Shown here in pieces: positions 61,231 to 64,000 of a stretch of 64,000 nt of DNA. Numbering within the stretch: position 1 is the first letter of the stretch; each line of letters starts with the position of its first letter. The notes beneath the pieces were generated by a model. It ran no database searches and had not been told where the DNA came from. It worked only from the letters and a program-made list of their open reading frames with translations. Source of the stretch: Cupriavidus sp. 2SB (GTDB lineage Bacteria > Pseudomonadota > Gammaproteobacteria > Burkholderiales > Burkholderiaceae); the NCBI RefSeq assembly GCF_005503625.1, contig NZ_SCMX01000002.1:62001-126000 (forward strand), in the 5' to 3' direction. The translations under genes and the position numbers were made by a program.

Positions 61231-61575
61231 TCAGCCCTTCGGCGGCAGCGTCCGCAACAACCGGTTGACATGTGCGAGCGTGTCGCACTCGTCCACCTTC
61301 TGGCGCCGCCGCTGCTCGATGATGTCGAGCAAGGCGCGAACCTGCCCGTTCTTCGCTTCGCAAACTTCCCCGCCTTCCTTCGGACACGCCACCTCGATCT
61401 CGCCACGCAGGCTTTCCTGCACGATATCGATCAGCGCCGAACAGCCCGACGTGTCCGCCAACGCCGGATCGGACGCGGCCTGCAACGCCATGACCGGGGC
61501 GGCAGCCAACAACGCAAGCGCAGGCAACCAGCGGAAAAGCCTCCGCGGCACCCGAGAAGTCCGGGAAATGGGCAT
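61231..61575 (-). CDS. Small exported Cys-rich protein of unknown function
   Basis: A 114-residue secreted protein with a signal peptide (RRLFRWLPALALLAAAPVMA, cut near ALQA). The mature 80 residues have four Cys (in SGCSA, VACPK, EVCEA and DECDT), likely two disulfides, and a helical ending. The family is not recognised. No good ribosome site precedes the ATG. It converges on the SMR gene. Confidence 0.75.
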   Translation of the reverse strand: MPISRTSRVPRRLFRWLPALALLAAAPVMALQAASDPALADTSGCSALIDIVQESLRGEIEVACPKEGGEVCEAKNGQVRALLDIIEQRRRQKVDECDTLAHVNRLLRTLPPKG

Positions 61576-61871
61576 GGATTGGACAGATATGAATCAGGCA
61601 GCACCGCCGCTGCGGCGTGCGGGCTACATCATAGCGGTTTGTTTAATTCGGCCGAGAAAAATAGCAATTGCCGTGAAAGCGCCCCGCCACAACTCAGAAA
61701 AAGGGACCTCAAACTCAGTTACAGACAAGGCTATTTCGGATTATTTGTTGAAGCTGGATGACATGTCTGACCCTGAAGGTACGGTGGTCTCGGTAACATC
61801 GGGTTTCAAATCGCGATCGGTCCGGGGAGTACAATTGCCGCCCTGCCTATGATTCGAACGCCTCTACTGGA
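61576..61871. other. Intergenic region upstream of the Wzz-like gene
   Basis: 296 bp, clearly richer in A and T than the rest of the window. A -10-like TACAAT at 61830-61835, 37 bp before the Wzz-like start, is the best promoter candidate, but the -35 is poor. No gene is supported. It marks the left edge of a polysaccharide locus. Confidence 0.55.
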
Positions 61872-62747
61872 ATGCCAACAATATCTGACAGTTCCGCCGA
61901 CGATCTTGTCCGTTTTGTCTCCAAAGTCGTATTTGGCCGGCATGTGCTGCGACTCATGGTGTTCCTGATCCTGTGCGGTGCTGCCGGCGCCTACCTCATG
62001 CCTGCGCCACTCCAGACCTGGTTTGCATCTGCCTTGATCCGCATCGGCCAGGCCGGCGATGCCCGCAGTTCCTTGCTGGACCCACAAGCCGTGCGCCAGC
62101 GCATACAGTATCGCGGCTTCGTGCTGGAGGCATTGAAAGGCGCCGGCTTGCCGGATGACCCCCAGACAAACATGACCGCCCAGATCGCGGCAGACTCCTT
62201 CGGGATTGTGGCAAAGGGACCGAATAACGATGGACGCATGATCGAAATCAGCGTGCGCGGGCCCGACCCTGCAACGGCCAAGCGCGTCATCGCGTCCGCA
62301 GTCTCTATCCTGGTTGCCGAGCACAAGCCCGCCATTGCTGCCTACGAGACACGCATGCGCGCCCAGATCGACAGCCTCAATGAGTCCGTTGCGACTTATG
62401 AAACACAGCGCAAGCAGTTAATGGCGCTGGCCAACGCCCAGGGACCGAAAAAGGAAATCACAAAAGGGGTCACCGTGGCCGACAAAATCCAGATCATCGA
62501 CGTGGACAGCCGCCGCCTGATCAAGCAACGCGAGATGCTGGAAGAACAGCTCGATCCCACGCGCACATTCGAGACCGCCGAAATTGGCCCGGTTGTCGTG
62601 ACCGATCGACGCTATGGTCCCAACCGCTGGTGGGGTGTCCTGACGGGCGTTCTTATGGGCGTTTTCTTCTACGTTGCATATCTCGGCATAGCCAGTGCCG
62701 AGTTCCGTCAGGCCATCAACCGGGCTCGCGGCTACGGCCATGCTTGA
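61872..62747 (+). CDS. Wzz-like chain-length determinant (polysaccharide co-polymerase)
   Basis: A 291-residue inner-membrane protein with a membrane helix at each end (about 28-46 and 255-276), a large periplasmic part with coiled-coil segments (ETRMRAQIDSLNESVATYETQRKQLMAL), and the short basic cytoplasmic ends of PCP-1 proteins. The Pro-rich ending of classical Wzz before helix 2 is replaced by RRYGPNRWWG. It probably sets chain length with the Wzy-like protein coded next, with which it overlaps by 8 bases. Confidence 0.85.
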   Translation: MPTISDSSADDLVRFVSKVVFGRHVLRLMVFLILCGAAGAYLMPAPLQTWFASALIRIGQAGDARSSLLDPQAVRQRIQYRGFVLEALKGAGLPDDPQTNMTAQIAADSFGIVAKGPNNDGRMIEISVRGPDPATAKRVIASAVSILVAEHKPAIAAYETRMRAQIDSLNESVATYETQRKQLMALANAQGPKKEITKGVTVADKIQIIDVDSRRLIKQREMLEEQLDPTRTFETAEIGPVVVTDRRYGPNRWWGVLTGVLMGVFFYVAYLGIASAEFRQAINRARGYGHA

Positions 62748-64000
62748 TAAATCCCTTGCCGTCATCTACAGCCTCATGATCCTGGGGCAGGCAGCAGCAT
62801 TGCGTGCCTACATCGGAACATGGATTGCGCCGGCCTGCCTCTGGGGCCTGTTCTGGTTCATGTTCACGTTCGTACCCCTGGTCGCACTGTGGAACGTACC
62901 GGTCAATCCCGATGCCGTGCTGTATCTGCTAGTCGCCAGTTGCCTGTTCTCGCTGACGGCCTTGCCGTTCAGTTGGCGGCGTGTCTTCCGCCTGCGCCGC
63001 GAAAATCCCATGACCGTCGACTACGGCAGCGCGTTCATGCTGAATGCGTTCTATGTGATCAGCCTGGTGGCGATCTTCAGCTTGTTGATCGACCTGTGGA
63101 TTCAGGGTGTGACGATATGGGATGCCATCTTCAGCCCCATGCAGGTTGCGGCCCGCATGATCGATATGCGGTATTCCGAATCGCTGGTGCCCAACATTTT
63201 CTCGAAGCTGAGCTTTGCCACACAGTACCCGGCCGCCATTATCGGAGGCTTCATCTATGTAACGCGCCCGGCTGGCGCCAAGAGAGCCAGAATCCTGGTT
63301 CTTACCTTTCTGCCATCGATCCTCGGCATGATCCTGCTGGGCGCAAAAGGCACGCTGTTCCAGGCCTTTGCCTTCTACTGGGGTGGCACGCTCGTCTGCA
63401 AGATCCAGCGCGGAGACCTGCGCATCCTCTCCAGGGAGGAGATCCGGAAGCTACTGCCGTACGGTGCGCTAGTCGTCGGACTTGTCACGGTCTCGCTGCT
63501 CTCCCGCTTCATCGGCAATGCCGGAGCAGATATTCTTGAGGGTCTGCAACGCCTGTTCGCCTCCTACGTGACCGCGCACCTCTACGGCTTCTCGGACTGG
63601 TTCAGCTTCACCACCGACGCCAGCTTCACGCAGTACTACTTCGACCTCCACAACAGTAGCGCGCTATATACCTTTACACCGATTGCACGTCTTCTGGGCG
63701 ACACCACCGCACTGCCTCCGGGAACGTACGACGAATACTTCACCTACGATGCACTATTCCAGACCAACATCTACACGATGTTCCGGGGACTGATCATCGA
63801 TTTCGGGATGTGGGGATCGTTGCTCTTCATGGTGCTGTTCGGCGTGGCGATGCACCTGTCCTACTGGATGTTCCTCGTGGCGCGCTACCCAGCCATGTCG
63901 GCCTCGATCTTTATCCACTCGGTAGGGTATTTCTACAGTTCGTTCATGATCAGCCTGCTGACTTACAACAGCATCTATCTGAGCGTGGTGATTATCGCCA
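62740..64000 (+). CDS. O-antigen/oligosaccharide polymerase (Wzy-like), 3' end missing
   Basis: At least 420 residues; the gene runs off the right edge. It has many hydrophobic helices (about ten visible) and a large extracytoplasmic loop (residues about 270-350, DWFSFTTDASFTQYYFDLHNSS). The loop carries a late RLLGDTTALPPGTYDEYFTYDALFQTNIYTMFRGLIIDFG segment typical of the Wzy-type oligosaccharide repeat-unit polymerases. The ATG overlaps the end of the Wzz-like gene, so the two are coupled. The sugar product cannot be predicted. Confidence 0.86.
   Translation, partial: MLDKSLAVIYSLMILGQAAALRAYIGTWIAPACLWGLFWFMFTFVPLVALWNVPVNPDAVLYLLVASCLFSLTALPFSWRRVFRLRRENPMTVDYGSAFMLNAFYVISLVAIFSLLIDLWIQGVTIWDAIFSPMQVAARMIDMRYSESLVPNIFSKLSFATQYPAAIIGGFIYVTRPAGAKRARILVLTFLPSILGMILLGAKGTLFQAFAFYWGGTLVCKIQRGDLRILSREEIRKLLPYGALVVGLVTVSLLSRFIGNAGADILEGLQRLFASYVTAHLYGFSDWFSFTTDASFTQYYFDLHNSSALYTFTPIARLLGDTTALPPGTYDEYFTYDALFQTNIYTMFRGLIIDFGMWGSLLFMVLFGVAMHLSYWMFLVARYPAMSASIFIHSVGYFYSSFMISLLTYNSIYLSVVIIA

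Overview
The window reads as a chromosomal segment of a high-GC betaproteobacterium of the Burkholderiaceae, most like Cupriavidus or Ralstonia. The reasons are the gene order leuC-leuD-leuB-asd-fimV-truA-trpF-trpB-(DNA methyltransferase)-trpA-accD, the sdhCDABE-gltA block beside a GntR regulator and mdh, the strong G/C preference at third codon positions, and the protein sequences. The assignment comes from recognised families and gene order, not from a database search. No insertion sequence, prophage, CRISPR array, rRNA or tRNA was seen.

Layout. 1-13428 (minus strand): amino-acid biosynthesis and envelope genes. leuC, a small entericidin-like lipoprotein, leuD, leuB, asd and fimV are followed by truA, trpF, trpB, an orphan DNA methyltransferase, trpA and the start of accD. 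13828-18748 (minus): a complete branched-chain amino-acid ABC transporter, livK-livH-livM-livG-livF. 19279-24374 (minus): sdhC-D-A-B-E-gltA. 24745-31873: a HutC-type GntR regulator divergent from mdh, then a CitE-like lyase, an MliC-like exported protein and acnA. Together these form a TCA-cycle cluster. 32058-39057: mixed small genes (a 47-residue membrane peptide, a DUF2863 protein, a TrmB-like methyltransferase, a dipeptide-type binding protein, a spermidine-synthase-like protein, a TPR membrane protein, a coiled-coil protein and a family-6 DNA glycosylase). 39170-41071: htpG. 41178-48301: a MocR-type regulator divergent from a run of plus-strand genes (VOC protein, AlaX, LysE-type exporter, EamA exporter, RidA, PLP aminotransferase, GST) that looks like an amino-acid stress or detoxification module. 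48366-53663 (minus): parE, a frameshifted lytic transglycosylase and parC. 53916-61575: an MFS transporter with a small membrane protein, uup, an orphan amino-acid binding protein, benE, a coiled-coil protein, an SMR exporter and a small exported protein. 61872-64000: the start of a surface-polysaccharide locus (Wzz-like then Wzy-like).

How it works together. The first half concentrates central carbon and amino-acid metabolism: citrate synthase, succinate dehydrogenase, malate dehydrogenase and aconitase, leucine and tryptophan synthesis, aspartate-semialdehyde dehydrogenase, and uptake of branched-chain amino acids. The best-supported regulatory site is between gntR and mdh, where a 20-bp perfect palindrome overlaps the predicted gntR -10 and lies next to a consensus-like promoter pointing to mdh.

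The most conspicuous non-coding signal is a GC-rich palindromic repeat with arms CCCCTCTCCCGC/GCGGGAGAGGGG. It occurs at eight loci, always just after genes, and two copies form larger nested palindromes of about 125 bp. Other leads are 11-bp-phased direct repeats upstream of the MFS gene and of the MocR gene, an intrinsic terminator with no gene in front of it upstream of uup, and a one-base frameshift in the transglycosylase.
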